From Cynocephalus volans (taxonomy: Eukaryota; Chordata; Mammalia; Dermoptera; Cynocephalidae), in contig NC_084469.1 in assembly GCF_027409185.1 (NCBI RefSeq), forward strand, positions 85,533,918 to 85,597,917: DNA of 64,000 nucleotides, written 5' to 3'. The translations under genes and the position numbers were made by a program. A model generated the notes under the pieces. The model did no database searches, was not told where the DNA came from, and saw nothing but the letters and a program-made list of their open reading frames with translations. Of the stretch, positions 35,875 to 49,344 are shown piece after piece. The number at the start of each line of letters is the position of its first letter. The stretch's first letter is position 1.

Positions 35875-38800
35875 GGGCTATAATGCTGCAGAGGGTGACT
35901 GTAGGCAGTGCTGTCAATCGGGAGTGCAGGGAGGGGACTGAGCCCTGAGTGCAATGTTGGGGGTTTATACACCTTGGTCTTCCCCAAGGTTGGGGTCTAT
36001 ACTCCTTGGTCCTGCAAGCTAAAGCTTTTGGTAGAAGAACAGAGTGGATAAGGTGGATTTTTGATATTATCACACCTTCATGGAACACCCTTCATTTGTA
36101 AAACACTCCCCTTCCCAGAAGACAACAAGGGGGGAACTTGTTATGCCTTATTTTCCCCTGTATCTCTGGTGCCTTAGAAAAATGACTCGTACATAATTGG
36201 ATCATTAATGACTATTATTAATAATAATTATTTAATGCTATCAGCCTTGTTGGTGCCCCCAAGTTTTTCAGGATTGATGGAAGTCACCCTTAACATGAAT
36301 AAATAAGTTACTCAAGCCCTCAATCCATTTACAGCAGAACATGGTCCCAGAATTTCTAAAGATTACCAAGAGGGGTGATGAGAGCCAACTCTTCATTTCT
36401 CCTGAGTGGGAGCCCCTGAAGCCTGACTCTTCCTGATTCCTCTCCTCACCTCTCTTCTCAGCTTCTGCAGTCCTCTCTGCTTAGCATGCCTGGCCTGAAT
36501 GAATGGGGAACTCCAGATCTTTCTGGGGACTTCCCCAAAGCATCTCTAACATAAGGTGGCTGGTGCTGAAGACTTTGGCAGGTCTGCAGTGGCGACAGAG
36601 GGTTAGGTGTTGCAGCATGAGAGTTAGACATCACAGCATGACACTTCAAGTGCCCTGAAGGGAATATGGGAACATCCTCGTTCTTGAAATTGACTTGGGC
36701 TCAGCCCATCTTACTAGGCCTCTTGCTCCTCTCTTCTCCATGGGTCAGCCTCCAACTCACTCCCACACTCTTCCTGGACTCTCCTTCCCATAGCCAGTGT
36801 CAGTTAGTACAATGCTCATCCACTCCAGGCCTGAGTGGTCCAGAGTTCAAAGCTCTGAATTGATGCCTTATCTTTAGCATGGTCAAATTTTTAGGCTTGG
36901 TGCCCACTCTTCTAAATGAAGGGAAGCCGTGGGTGCAAAGGTTTACTCTACTCCCATAATGAACTATGAAATACCTCCTTGTCCCTTAGAAGACACAGTA
37001 CTCTAGTCAAATTTTCTTTTTTTCTTTTTTTTTAAATAACATTTTTCATTCAGGCTATACATAGTTATACATACATACACACAAGGTTGCTGGTTAAAAC
37101 AAAGAAAAAAATCATCTTGAAAAAGCAAATCTCAAGTACGTTTCTGTCAAGATGTTTTGGTGTACTATATGCTATCACTTTGCAGAACAATTTGTTATCC
37201 GCAGAGTGACTTTAGGGGCTTTCTGAGATTGTCTGTTCTCAAAAGACTGTTTGTTAGAGAAACGGCACGATGGAGTGAATCCCAGCCATTTTGTGGACAG
37301 GTGGACTGAGGGAGAAGTTCAGAGGGCATTCTAGAGTGATTTGCAACGTCTCAGACAGAAATATAACATCTTCTTTCATCCTTTACAGAGTCTGGAACTA
37401 AATTCACACCTTTTTTTTCTTTCCATCACTTAAAATCAAATTCTCGCCCTTAATACTTCCTTTCAGAACTGCATCAAAAATGATGATGTCTTCTCATGCA
37501 TATGAATTACCCAAAGTGTATGAGAATAAGCCCCCACTGGAGTGTGCTAAAGCATATAATGCAACTAAATTTAATGCTGCTAAGCCCTGATTAAGGCGAA
37601 GGTGTCTTTTTATTTTAGAAGACATTTAGGACAGTTCGTGTCACCTGAACAGATGAACTGAAATCGATTGTGGGGCGAGCTATAAAGAGAGCATATGCTC
37701 CCCATATCTGTTTCAGAGCCAGGAAGGACAATGAATTCTGATGCAGGATTGAGGCAAACAACGGCATCTGTCTCCTCTGCACACACCAGGCAGCTACTTC
37801 TGTGTTTGGACACGGGTCTGACACCCTCCTTCACTGTTCATCTGTGAAAATGTGGTGCGTTTTTATTTGCAACCTCATGCTCTATCTAGCACGGTACCTT
37901 CTACAGACTACACAGATGCTCAACAATTATTTGCTGGAGGAACGAATGAAGCATAAAACATGATACTTTATTTTAAATATAGAGGTGTCACAGATTTATC
38001 CTCCAAAGATTCAAACACCTGATGAAAAAGCAAGGAAAGAAGCCTCTCCTGTCACAAATTTCTACTAAGCATAATTTTTGCCGAGGCAGAATTTTAGACT
38101 TCACCACTGAGCTCAGGACATGAATTAAACATAACACTAGGGGGTGCTATAGATCAGGAAATCCAGGACCCGTTGGTTCAGGAGAGAGTTCAAGCTACTG
38201 TGCTCCTGATTTTAATCTAACGAACTAAGCATTTCGTCAGAACTGTATGTTGAAAATTATTCGTGCATTCACCATATCTACTATGATGAAGTTATTCTAG
38301 ATATGCCCAATTTGAAAAACTTACATAGCCTGTGATTACATCGAATTTCAAGACTGGCAATGGGCTGCTGAACCCAGGTCTGTGTGATACGCACTTTGCA
38401 TTTGGATTTTAAGTACTCTGTGTTCTTGTCCTTATTAGCTTGACACTAAATCCCACTCATCTACTTCAGACCTTTTCTGAGGGAAGTTGGAGTTTGGAGG
38501 CAATCCCAGAAAGCAGGCATGAGGAACCAGAGAAAGTGACACAGGGAAGGAGGAAAAGCCAACACAAGGGTGTATTATCAAGGCTGGTCACTGCATGGGA
38601 ACCAGGGTTCAGTCCCGTGGGGACTTCTGAGGGGTACATAGAAGGCTACTCAGAATTTTCTGCCTGTCTTCCATTGGCCGAGGGTTCCCAGGGAGCATTA
38701 ACGCCTTGAACTTCCAGGCTACACATGTGTGCACATGCTGAATGGGCTCTTTCTGCCATCCCATGCCACAGCATTAGGGAAACCCTGGGGCCAAAGCAAA

Positions 38801-38880
38801 CAACACACTTGAGGCAAGGCACCGTCAAGACAAGGCTCACCACAGCTATAGCTAAAATCAGTCGAGGCCAAGAGGATGTG
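35875..38880. other. No gene recognised
   Basis: AT-rich intergenic DNA with few clear repeats. A MIR-like trace lies at 37880-37950. The repeat-poor interval 37430-37620 (containing TCATGCATATGAATTACCC and CCCTGATTAAGG) could be a conserved element. Confidence 0.4.
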
Positions 38881-38889
38881 AGGCACAAG

Positions 38890-41800
38890 ACGTTGTCTGA
38901 TGTAGTCTACCCCTGTAACACTCAGATCCAGTCATGCCCTGCATGAAGTCCAACCTGTCACTAAGTCTTCAAGGTGGAGGCCAGTCTAAATCCTACTGTG
39001 AATGGTCCTGAAGCCATGGTTGATATTCATTTCACTCCTACACCAACCATTCCAGGCTTCCCTCACTCCTGGCCAGCACTTTGGCTTGTCTAAGTTGTAT
39101 GCCTGGTAAGGGGACCACAACTTCACCCCGAGGGTTCTGGCTTGTCCATTACTTTGTTGGCCCGTGGCTGCTGCAAGTGCTCATTTACCTTTGCTGCAGG
39201 TCGAAGCCTCGCTAAGAGACCTGCCAGTGAGTCCCCTGAGTCCCAAACATAGTCATCCCTCCTCATGGTGGGGCAACAAGTCCATCTCCTCATGAGAATC
39301 TAGATTGATTCCCTGACAGAATCATCACGACTGTTTTTATGTGATAAAATATATACAACACAAAATTTGCCATTTTAACCATTTTTAAATGTTTGATTCA
39401 GTGGCACTAATTACATTAACAGTGCTGTGCAACCATCACTACTATCTACTTCCAAAACTTTTTCATCACCCCAAACAGAAACTTTGTAACCATTAAGCAG
39501 TAAATCCCCATTCCCTCCTCCCCCCAGCCCCTAGTAACCACTAACCTACTTTCTGTCTCTATCAATTTGCCTATACTGGATATTTTATATGAGCAGAATC
39601 ACACAATATATGTCCTTCATAACTGGCCTATTTCACACAACATGTTTTCAAGGTTCACCCATGGTGTAGCATGTATTAGATCATGATTCCTGTTTTTTGG
39701 CTGAATAATGTTCCATTGTATGTATATCACACGCTTTGTTTATTCATTCATTTGTTAATGGGTACTTGGGTTGTTTCCACCTTTTGGCTATTGTGAATAA
39801 GGCTGCAATTGATATTGTTGTACAAATATCTGTTTGAGTTCCTGCTTTCAATTATTTTGGGTATATACCTAGGAGTAGAATTGCTGGGTTGCATGGCAAT
39901 TCTGTTTTTAACTTTTTTAGAAACTGTCATACTGTTTTCCATTGCGGATGTTCCATTTTATATCCCACCAACAGTGCACAAAGATTCCAATTTCTCACTA
40001 ACACACCTCTCATCGTGTTATTTTCTGTTTAGTTTTGTTCTTGTTTATTTTACTTATTTTTTTATAGCGGGCATTCTAATGGGTGTTGGGTGGTATCTCA
40101 TTTTGGTTTTGATTTGCATTTCCCTAATGATTAATGATCAGCATATTCTCATGTGGCCATTTATATCTTTTTTGGAGGCATGTCTTTTCAAGTCCTTTGG
40201 TTATTTTTTGAGTTGTCTTTTTGTTTTTGAGTCGTAGGAGTTCTTACATATTCTAAATATTAAACCCTCGTCAGATATATGATTTGCAAGCATTTTCTCC
40301 TATTCCATAAGTTGTCGCTTCACTTTCATGATAATGTCCTTTGATGCACAAAAGTTTTCATTTTGTTGAAGTCCAGTTTATCTGTTTTTTCTTTAGTTGC
40401 TCATGCTTTTGGTGTCATATCTAAGAATCTATTGCCACATCCAAGTTATGAGGATTGACCGTGTTTTCTTCTAACAGCTTTATGGTTTTAGCTCTCGTAC
40501 TCGTATTAAGATTGTTGAACCATTTTGAGTTAATTTTTGTATAGAGTGTAACAGGGGGGCTAGTCTACATTCCTTTGCATGTGGGAATTCAGTTTTCCTA
40601 ATTGCTTCTTTTTTTGACTCTGGCCTACTGACATGAGAAGCCCGAGGTAACCGGGCAGTGTTTATATTTTCAATTTCCGTGGAATTTGTGATGTCCTCTT
40701 GTGGAAGAGTTCACCCTCCACATCCTGCACCCCCATCAAGAATTTGCCAGAGTCCAACCCGAAGTTGTGGGCAGAGGAAGCACAACTTCTCAAGTGGGTC
40801 TCTGAGAGTGATGGTGAGAGATAACTCCCACCCTTTGGTTCCCAGACCCGTGTATGTCAGCTGTTGGGAACATAGGACCATATGTCAGCTATTGGTATAG
40901 TACATACACTGCAGTTTAAAGGATAGTATCCCAACTATACAGGGTGCTGTCCCCAAGCTTTCACCTTAGCACGGCCTTGTAACAGGCCGTTCTGGTGTCC
41001 TATTTGACCAGCTGCTTCTGGATGAATCTTGTATCATGAGTCTCCTTTTCTGCAAAACAGAGCCCTTGGCTTGAGGAAATGTGGTTAGAATCCCATGCCA
41101 ATAAGTTAGACATCTGTAAGCCCTCAGTTGTTGATGCTGGTGAAGGCACTGATGCAAAGAAATGACAATCCATATCTAGAGAAAGTGTCGATTCCAGTAA
41201 GGACCAATCACTGTCTCATCTACAGTAGAAGGTGTCTGACGTAATTAACTTCCCACAGTGGCTGTCTGGTCTCCTTAAGAAACGGTGCCACATTGAGGGC
41301 TCAGTGTTAGTCTATGTTGTTGGCAGGTAGGGTATTTAGTAGTGGCAGTAGCCAGACCACCCTTAAGAAGGGGGAACTAGTGGTGTGGGGCTCATGCATA
41401 TCTTTGCCACCATGGCCACACCATTCATGGAACTATTTATTGCCCAAGCAGTGCGGTGAGCAGAGGCTGGCTGGCATCCACAGGGTGAATCCTCCCATCT
41501 GCCTGGTTGCTGAGCTCCTCTGCAGAAGATACTTTCTGGCCAATCCTAACATAAGTCCAAAGATTGGCACACTGGTGCCCATTTCCACAGATCAGTGTGA
41601 CTGATTTTTCCTTCTGTCTCAGTATGGCTCAACACAGCACTGTCACTGATCCTGTCTTCATTTGAAATTTTGATATTTTGCTCATCATAGATTTTTTTGC
41701 GTTAATTTACTTTTTTAAATATTACATTAACGTATTTATCTTGACTACTAATAAATATTTCACCCAAGCTGAGTGCCACCCTTGTCCCAGCCCTAAGGGC

Positions 41801-42525
41801 AGCAGTTTATTTTTAGGTCATACCAACATACAGAACTTCCTGAGCCCGGTCCATCTGTGAACCAGGTCCAAGTTTTCTCCTCTATCAGTCGGTCACAGTG
41901 ACCCCACTTCCCCCACCATATGCCAGTAAGGCCATAAGTGTGAGCTGAGGGAGAAGTGTCACTGCGACAGACGTAGGTGATAGGGGGGTCTAGTCCACCT
42001 GCTCACATAACTCATGTGTTCCCACCGGAATTCCTTGGGCTTCATCCAACATGCATTACGTTCATTGTATGATGGATTGCTTTTGTGCCTTCCCAGCCAA
42101 TGACTTGATGGCTCTGATAATGCCCAACTCATTACAATCTGTTCCAGTCGCATAGTCACTTGCTGTCCTATCCATAGGCACTAAGTCTCTTCCGGGACCC
42201 AGTCACACACCAGGAGCTATTTTCAAACTATGAGTAGCTTTCAGCAGTAGAAGGCAGGGACTTACTACAGAATGCTAAAGGTCTACACTATGACTCTCCT
42301 GCTGAAGCTTGCTAGAGACCATACATGGAAGGGATGTCCTGGTGTGTCCAAAACCACTGGGACCCCTAAACACCTTGCTAATGTGCAGTCCCTGAATATT
42401 TCTGGGATTTAGCTGCCACCCTTGGCATGCATGTGTCTTCTTACAGGTCGTCCAGGACACTTGCCACTTCTCTCACCAGGTTCAGTTAGCACAGTGTCAT
42501 CAAAGTGCATCTGTGTGCTGTTCAG
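38890..42525 (-). mobile_element. Degenerate ERVL/MaLR internal region, split by an L1
   Basis: Segments at about 38890-39300 and 40620-42525 resemble, in reverse complement, the internal (pol-side) region of an ancient ERVL-type endogenous retrovirus, for example around 41215-41300 and 41440-41600. Stops and frameshifts are everywhere, so it has no coding capacity. An L1 (39330-40612) separates the two parts, and a DNA transposon follows at 42530. Family identification is from recalled sequence and is moderate. Confidence 0.5.
39330..40612 (-). mobile_element. L1 (L1MB/ME-type) 3' end, minus strand
   Basis: Reverse complement of L1 3' UTR and ORF2 end, with blocks TATATACCTAGGAGTAGAAT, GGTGGTATCTCATTTTGG and CAGATATATGATTTGCAAGC. 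Same orientation and extent as the copy at 8765-10025, but an independent insertion with a different host sequence. Confidence 0.88.
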
Positions 42526-42529
42526 TTTA

Positions 42530-42856
42530 CAGTTATCCCTCGGTATTCACAGTGGATTGGTTCCAGGACTGCCAAGGATACCGATATCTGCAGATGCTCA
42601 AGTCACTTACATAAAATGATGTAGTATTTGCATACTCACTGCCTCCTGCATACTTTTAATCATCTCTAGCTTACTTATAATACCTAATGCAATGCCTACA
42701 CATTGCTTCATTTGTGTGATCCAACATAGTAACTGGTGTGCAGCAAATTCAAGTTTTGCTTTTTGGAATTTGTGGAATTTTTTTCTTTCCAAATATTTTC
42801 TATCCCCGGTTGGCTGAATTCATGGATATGGAACCCATGGATAAGAGGGCCAACTG
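42530..42856 (+). mobile_element. MER2-like Tigger-type DNA transposon
   Basis: Left end CAGTTATCCCTCGGTATTCA and right end (reversed) CAGTTGGCCCTCTTATC form terminal inverted repeats. TA flanks at 42528-42529 and 42857-42858. No transposase remains. Confidence 0.87.
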
Positions 42857-43279
42857 TATATTGTGACAGACAGCACATGTGCATGCAAAGTGTGCTCAGA
42901 AGTGCCCAAGAGGGATATTCGTTATTTTTGGTTATAAACATGTGCTAGGGAAAAAAATTTTAAAAAGATCTAGCAAAATTCTTTCTGCATCACTAAAGTC
43001 TAAGAGTAAAGAAGCAAGCTGAGGTCTGGTGGGAAAAGAATGAGAAATATGTCACTGAGGCGTTATTTTCTTCAAGACACTTTGATTTTTAGTTTGATAA
43101 AGTCGTTTTGAGGGCAGGGTCTGTGTAAGATTCCTTCCTGGTTTCCAGACCTGGCACAATCCCTGGCACACGGCAAGAGGGTAGTAAATATTGGTTGGAT
43201 GGATAAATTAATACATGAGTGGATTTCCACCTTCTTTGAACTTTTCTCAAGGTGTCAGTTGAGCTGCCCACGTAAAGTA

Positions 43280-43660
43280 ACCCCCATGGCGTGAAAACAG
43301 CAACTTACAAGGAAATCTGAATAACATCTGTCAATTAGATAGCAGTACTTTATCAGTGGTTATTTCCCAGTTTTGATAATTGAACTGTGGTAGTATGAGA
43401 GAGTGACCTTGTTTTTAAGAAATACATACTGAAATATTTAGGAAAAAGGGGGAATTATATCTGTCACTTATTCTCAAATGATTCAGGAAAGAAATTATCT
43501 ACCTGTCTTTCTACCTGTCAAAAGAGAGAATAATAAAACAAATGTGGTCACATGAAAACATTTGGAGAATCTGAATGAAGTATATCCAGGAGTTCTTTGT
43601 TCTATTTTTGTAACTTTTCAGCAAGTTTGAAGTAATTTCAAAATAAAAAAGCTAGAAATA
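43280..43660 (+). mobile_element. Old L1M 3' end
   Basis: The end pattern TTTTGTAACTTTTCAGCAAG, then a TTTCAAAATAAAAAAGC tail, is typical of L1M 3' termini. Confidence 0.65.
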
Positions 43661-44435
43661 AGTATATTAATAATTCTACCTAGCAATTTAATCACTCAGA
43701 AATCAGTCGACTTCATCAAAAGCAAGAGCAAAAAATAACAAATCTAACTCCCTGAAGGTGGATATAGGACAACTCTGTTCACTAAGAACTAGAACTGGAC
43801 AAAAACCTCCAAACTAAATCTACTTAAAATGCGTACAAAATATCATTTGGTTATTATCTTCAAAAATGAACATATAAACTATTGAAAATAAGTTTATTTT
43901 CAATATTTTACTGAATTAAATTACAATTTAAGTTATAATTGCTACTATGTTCTAATTCTTAGGACAAAGAATGAATTAACTGCCAATTTTACTTTCAAGG
44001 AGAGAATCCTTTTCTGACTAAAGTATATAAAGACAGGATATGACATTATTTACTTATGACCTTCACAGGATGGTCACAAAATGATCGTTTTTCTGAAAAT
44101 ATTTCAGGCTTCAACTATGTGATATTCAAATAATTCTCTTTTGAACTCCTATCACACCAGCATTCTTGTGGATTTTCTTTCCTTTGGTTGTTGTCTGGCC
44201 TAACGTGGCCAGATGCTCAGAGGCTTAAGCACATGATCCAAGCAGCTCTCCAACATCACTTTCATCAACCTCATGAGATCCTTCATCTTTGGCAGGATTG
44301 TCAGCCTCACTTCGTAAATGAGTTGCATTCCATCTTCATTTTATTGGTGGATGTTTGCAGCATGCTGCAATCAGATCAAGATACTGACATGTTGGGGAGG
44401 CGGACATTCTGTTAAGAAGAAAGGGAAGTTTGAGT
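43661..44435. other. AT-rich stretch without a gene
   Basis: No clear family. A 75-codon plus-strand frame at 44188-44415 has no recognisable domain and is considered chance. Confidence 0.4.
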
Positions 44436-44439
44436 GGGG

Positions 44440-44445
44440 TGTGTG

Positions 44446-44477
<32 letters not shown>

Positions 44478-44513
44478 TGCGTGCATGCGTGGTGTGTGTG
44501 TGTGTGTACGTGC
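44440..44513 (+). repeat. Compound (GT)n(GCGT)n(GT)n microsatellite
   Basis: GT units, then a GCGT tract, then GT units again, in about 74 bp. The alternating purine-pyrimidine tract could adopt Z-DNA under supercoiling. Confidence 0.93.
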
Positions 44514-44923
44514 GCACGCTATTGGACTTTCGCTCCCCTTGCAATGTGTAACTGTGGAGCACTTGTATAAGGAAGGCCCCTGAATCCTCTCTAAGCAGAC
44601 CTGAGCCCCAGAGTAGTGGCAGAACTGAGCTCGGGCTAGGTGAAGAGACTTTCCCCCTGAAGCGTTGGTAGGAAGCTTAGACGTTACCTGGTTTAGCAGT
44701 TTTTATTGGAGTCAAGGACCCCATGAGGTCTGCTGGCCTCTGTTTTGCAACCAAAAGGTGATAGGAGACATTTGTAAAAGGCAGCAATTTCTTTAATCTA
44801 ATAGTTCTAACTTTGCAATCAAAATCCTTTTATTTGGTTCCTAAGAGAGCTTAAGTCCTTAAATTTTGGGGTTCAAAACAATGACTGTTAAGAGAAGGTT
44901 GGGGCCTTTTAAAAAGTTATTCC

Positions 44924-45115
44924 GGGGCTAGCCCATGGCTCACTCGGGAGAGTGCGGTGCTGATAACACCAAGGCCACGGGTTCGGATCCTATACAGGGA
45001 TGGCCGGTTCGCTCACTGGCTGAGTGTGGTGCGGACGACACCAAGCCAAGGGTTAAGATCCCCTTACTGGTCATCTTTTTATAAAAAATAAAATAAAAAA
45101 TAAAAAAATAAAAAT
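44924..45115 (+). mobile_element. Dimeric tRNA-Ile-derived SINE
   Basis: Dimer with a long AAAAT-type tail (45081-45115). The flanks AAAAAGTTATTCC (44911-44923) and AAAAAGTGATTCC (45116-45128) are a 13-bp target duplication with one mismatch. Confidence 0.94.
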
Positions 45116-45128
45116 AAAAAGTGATTCC

Positions 45129-47479
45129 AATGCTTGAAATTGGAGACAATAATAATAGCCACCATTTTACCATGAGTTTGTGGGTTCTGGGCTATGAACT
45201 TTACATGTGACGGCTTCTCATCTCACTGATGTAAAAAGTTAGGATACTTCATTTCACCAAGCACTGCCTTCAGTCATTAGATGCTGAAGTTTCTACCCTC
45301 AGGAAGTCTCTGTAGGGGACAGCGTGTCAACATCACCTTGGCTCCTTCTGTACCTAAAGACCCTCAGAGAGGGTCTGGAATCCCTTTGGCCTCAGCAAAG
45401 GTCCAAGCCTCAGTCTCCCCATCTACACATCCCATCCCAGGGTCCCTCTCCCTTCCCATCCTCCAAGCCCCATTCCCTGGAGCCTCGGGACCTGCTGATG
45501 TTCCTCTACTCACCCCCAAAGGGATGCAGGGAACTGGGGGATCCTGTGCCCCAGTCTTTCCTTCCCAGGCTACTTCACCTGGTGGTCCTGGCTTTGGACA
45601 CTCCAGTGTTCTCACCTTTAGAGCAAAGATTGTGTCCCTATCGCTATGTCCCCATAAGCCCCTAGTCCCCAGGAACTCATGCCAAGCCCTCTGAAGAGTT
45701 CTTCAGCTATCTCCCTCTGCAGGGCCTGCAGTTCCTAAGCTCAGCCAACACCCAGGATCTTCCCACAGGCAACCCCCAGTCTCTGCAAGTGACTCACTCT
45801 GTTGGAATTTGGGAGAATGGGAGAAGCATCTATCTCCCTCCACCTCCCAATAAGGAAGGCGACTTCGGCATTCCCCCAGGCTGATGACTCCCGAGGCAAG
45901 CACCCTACATATGAGTCCCATGTTTACTGCACAGGGCCAAGTTACACACGGGCAGTGAAGAAAGAGCCATCTCACAGAATGGGGTCCTCTTGCCTCCGTG
46001 GTCAGTGTCTTTCTCCTGGACACAGACCTGCCCAAGAGGTCGAGCCTTTCTCCTGCCTGATGCTAGCAAGGAGACTGCCAGACTAACAGGATGCTTAACA
46101 GCTTTTCCATGACCTCCCATGGAACTGGAAGTAGTCTGGGGTACAGTGGTTGAAGCCACTCCCGTCTGCACCTGGTGCACATCTGGTTCTGGGATTGCCC
46201 TTCTCTGTACCCCAGGGCTGACCGTGCCCTTCCAGACTGTCCCCCTCTTTCTTTGCTTATGCTGTGCAGCCAAACAGTGGCCAGGAAGACCTCTCACCCA
46301 GAAGCCACACGATTCCCGTTACCCACTGCGTACCTGTCACAGATGCATTCTCAAGGTCAGTTTTACTTGCTCAGTTTTTAGAGGTTGCTCTTCAGTAGCC
46401 CTTGCAAATGGACAGGAATCTTCTTCCCTCCATCCCCCTCTACTCCATAACCCTTGTTGTCCAAAGGCATAAATGGAAGCTCAGAGAGGATGAGGAATTT
46501 TCACAGGGTCATACAGTTGGTTAAGTTATGGCCTAAGGCTTTAACTAGAGCCACTTTGACCTCCCACCTGCTTGTCTTTCCCTACCTCTGCCCTCCCCAC
46601 AGATGCCTGTCTACATATAATCAGTACCCTTCAGGCCCACATTTCAAGAGGTCCAGCTTCCAGGAGTAAGAAGGGAGCAGTGGGCGTAGGCCCAGCATGC
46701 AGCAATTAATCTGCTCAGAGCCCAGGGGGGTCCAGAATCCCAGCTTTGCCTCTCAGAGACCCACTTGGGACTCAGTTGTATTGAGACAAGGGCCAGTACC
46801 TGTCATTAGGTCATCTTTCCTAATATATACTTTCCTATAGGGGCAAAGAAGGTGTCCTTTTGCTATTTTGGTTTAAAATAACCTAGATAAACTCTGGAGT
46901 GTAAGGAGATGCTAGAGAAATACACTTTGACTTAAATGCCACCACCATCACCTCAGTTGGATCTGATGTGATACCTAAAACCCCATCATTTGTGCCGGCC
47001 CTTCTATGTTAAGACTCAGTAGTTCCCCAGATTCCAGTCAAAAGGCAAGAGTGTGACCTGGATGGGGTGGCACGGTCACACATTGGCACCTAACAGCTAA
47101 TTAACCCAGAAGGTTAATCTGATTAGATGCCTATCTCCTGTGGACCTAAGGGAACTGGACGCAAGAAAGGTGATTTGATGTTGTGGGAAGAGGTGGGGGA
47201 TTGTCCACATGAGGTGGAAACTGGCCAGGGGTGAAAGGGCCTCCCAAGCATGCACAGGGAGCTCCTGAAGACCAGTACAAAGGGGTTGGCTGCAGTGGTT
47301 TGAAAGTCAGGGTTGGGCCTGTAGGGTCTTTTGAGCCCATTAGGACTAAATGCTATGGGAAGCCTGAGGACGACAGGGAAAGCAGATCTGCAAGAACACT
47401 GATCAGATTGACTTTTAAAAGCATGGCCTCGGCTGTGTGTGGTGCAGGATCTGAGGGAGCAAGGGATGTTGAAGGGAGC
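45129..47479. other. No gene recognised
   Basis: Intergenic sequence with many overlapping frames of 60-137 codons on both strands, none matching a family. A MIR-like block occurs at about 46476-46560. Confidence 0.4.
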
Positions 47480-47862
47480 TGCTACGGACTGAATGTTTGT
47501 GTCCCCCCCCAAATTCATATGTTGAAGCCCTAATCCTTCATGTGGTGGTATTAGAAGGTGGAGCCTTTGGGAGCTGATTAGGTTTAGAGGAAGTCACAAG
47601 TGTGGGCCCTCATGATGGGGTTAAAGCCCTTATAAAGAAGAGACCAGAGAGTTTGCTCTCTCTCTCTCTTTCTGTGCCATGTGAGCAAATAGCAAGTAGA
47701 TGGCTGTCTACAAGCCAGGAAGGGAGGCCTCACCAGAACCCAATCATGCTGGCACCCTGATCTCAAAGTTCCTTGCTTCCAGAACTATGAGAAATAAATG
47801 TCTATTGTTTAAGGCCCCTAGTCTATGGTATTTTGTTATGGCAGCCTGAGCTGACTGAGACA
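47480..47862 (+). mobile_element. MaLR (MST-type) solo LTR
   Basis: Starts TGCTACGGACTGAATGTTTG, ends GAGCTGACTGAGACA, with AATAAA near the end. The flanks GGAGC and GGAGG are a near 5-bp target duplication. Confidence 0.9.
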
Positions 47863-49344
47863 GGAGGCTCGCAGGGTTTCCAGCTTCCTGAGAGAGGAAG
47901 AAACTCAAAGTGCAGTGCAGCAGGGTGGGGAGGGGCAGACAGGGTATGAGACGTGTTCTGCAGGGATGGACCCACTTGATGGTGGTTTGGAGATGGGGAT
48001 AGAAGAAAAGGAACATCAGGAATAACTCCCAGTCTCTGTGCTCAGGCCACAGGGGAGATGGAGATTCTGTGTTCTGGGAAGGGCACTGGGGTAGGGAAGC
48101 AGGTAGGATAGAGTTTCGTTGTGGAGGGTCCAGCTCTGGAGCACTCCAGCCATTGGAAGTCTGGGCAAGGAGGGGCCTGAGAGGTGAGAAGAAGCCAGGA
48201 GGGTGGGAAGTCCCTGAGGCTGGTGCGGTGAGAATCTCCAGAAGAAGGAAGCACTCAGTGACGATGGTGAGGCCTTGCTTCATAGCCTGTTCATACAACC
48301 CATTTACTCCCACCTCCTTTCCCCCTTACCTGCACTGCCACTCTAGGCAAAAGGACCCTCTGGCTATCCACATCTGTGATGAGGGTACTTCATCTGCAAG
48401 CCATTGCCCCACTCCCGCACACCCCCAGCTCTGCAGATCTGTGTTGTATCCATCCTTCAAGGCCCTCCTCAGCTTCCCCCAGTTCTTTTCTCAGAACTCC
48501 CCCAGCTTCTTTGGTCCTCTTCTGTCTTGTACAAGAGCTGATTGTGTTCTTGTCTGTTTCTCCAAGAGGTGAGCTCTTCACAAACAGGAATCATATTATA
48601 CCACCTTCTCTGAGTCCTTGGCTCCAAGCAAAGGGTCTGGCACCCAGGAGACAACTGGAAAGTTTGCTGAATGACCACATGAAGGCTTGCTGTCAGCATA
48701 GTTCAAAGTCAGTGCACCGAGATTGGCAGGTTGGGCTGAATGACCCAAAATATCCCCTAACCATTAGAACTGCCCAGCCGTGGAGTGCATTCTGCCTTTG
48801 CAGGTAGTGAGCAGCCCACCCCTAGAGGTGCCCAACAGGAGGACGATCAGACATTATTCAGGGTGGGAAATGGATGAGGAGATTCCTACAGTGGGGGGAA
48901 GGTCAGACTACCCACCCCCAGGGAAAGTTCTACTCAGGGGTCCTCCCAGACTGAGAACAAGGCAAGAGCCATGATCGTGGGAAGCTGACGGGACTGCAGT
49001 CATAATTCTAGAGTTTGGTACTTAGCTTAATCTGAAAATATTTGCCAACCTATTATGAGTAACAATATTTGCAGCTTAAAATGCTTACCCTCCACAGCTC
49101 CAGAGTGTGGAGATGTGCTTCTACCCAGACGAAGACGTGCTCTCTTCTATTAGAGCAAATTGACACTGGAGCTTATGGGCCTAATTGCTGGCATCTCAGT
49201 CACATCTGCCTCCCCCAGGGCCACTTTGACAACTTGGCTAAGCAAATATAGAAAGGCACAGGTGGGAACAAAGTTTACAGGGCCAGAGGGCTCAGTGGAC
49301 CCGAGAGATGGGGAAGTTTTCTAGCCACCCCCCCAACAAGTCCC
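47863..49344. other. No gene recognised
   Basis: Unassigned intergenic DNA. Frames of up to 189 codons overlapping on opposite strands (for example 47744-48313 minus and 48069-48572 plus) are mutually incompatible, and the first runs into the LTR. Confidence 0.4.

Noticed and set aside
47744..48313. 189-codon minus-strand frame
   Set aside because: It begins within the MST LTR end and overlaps other long frames on the opposite strand. No domain.
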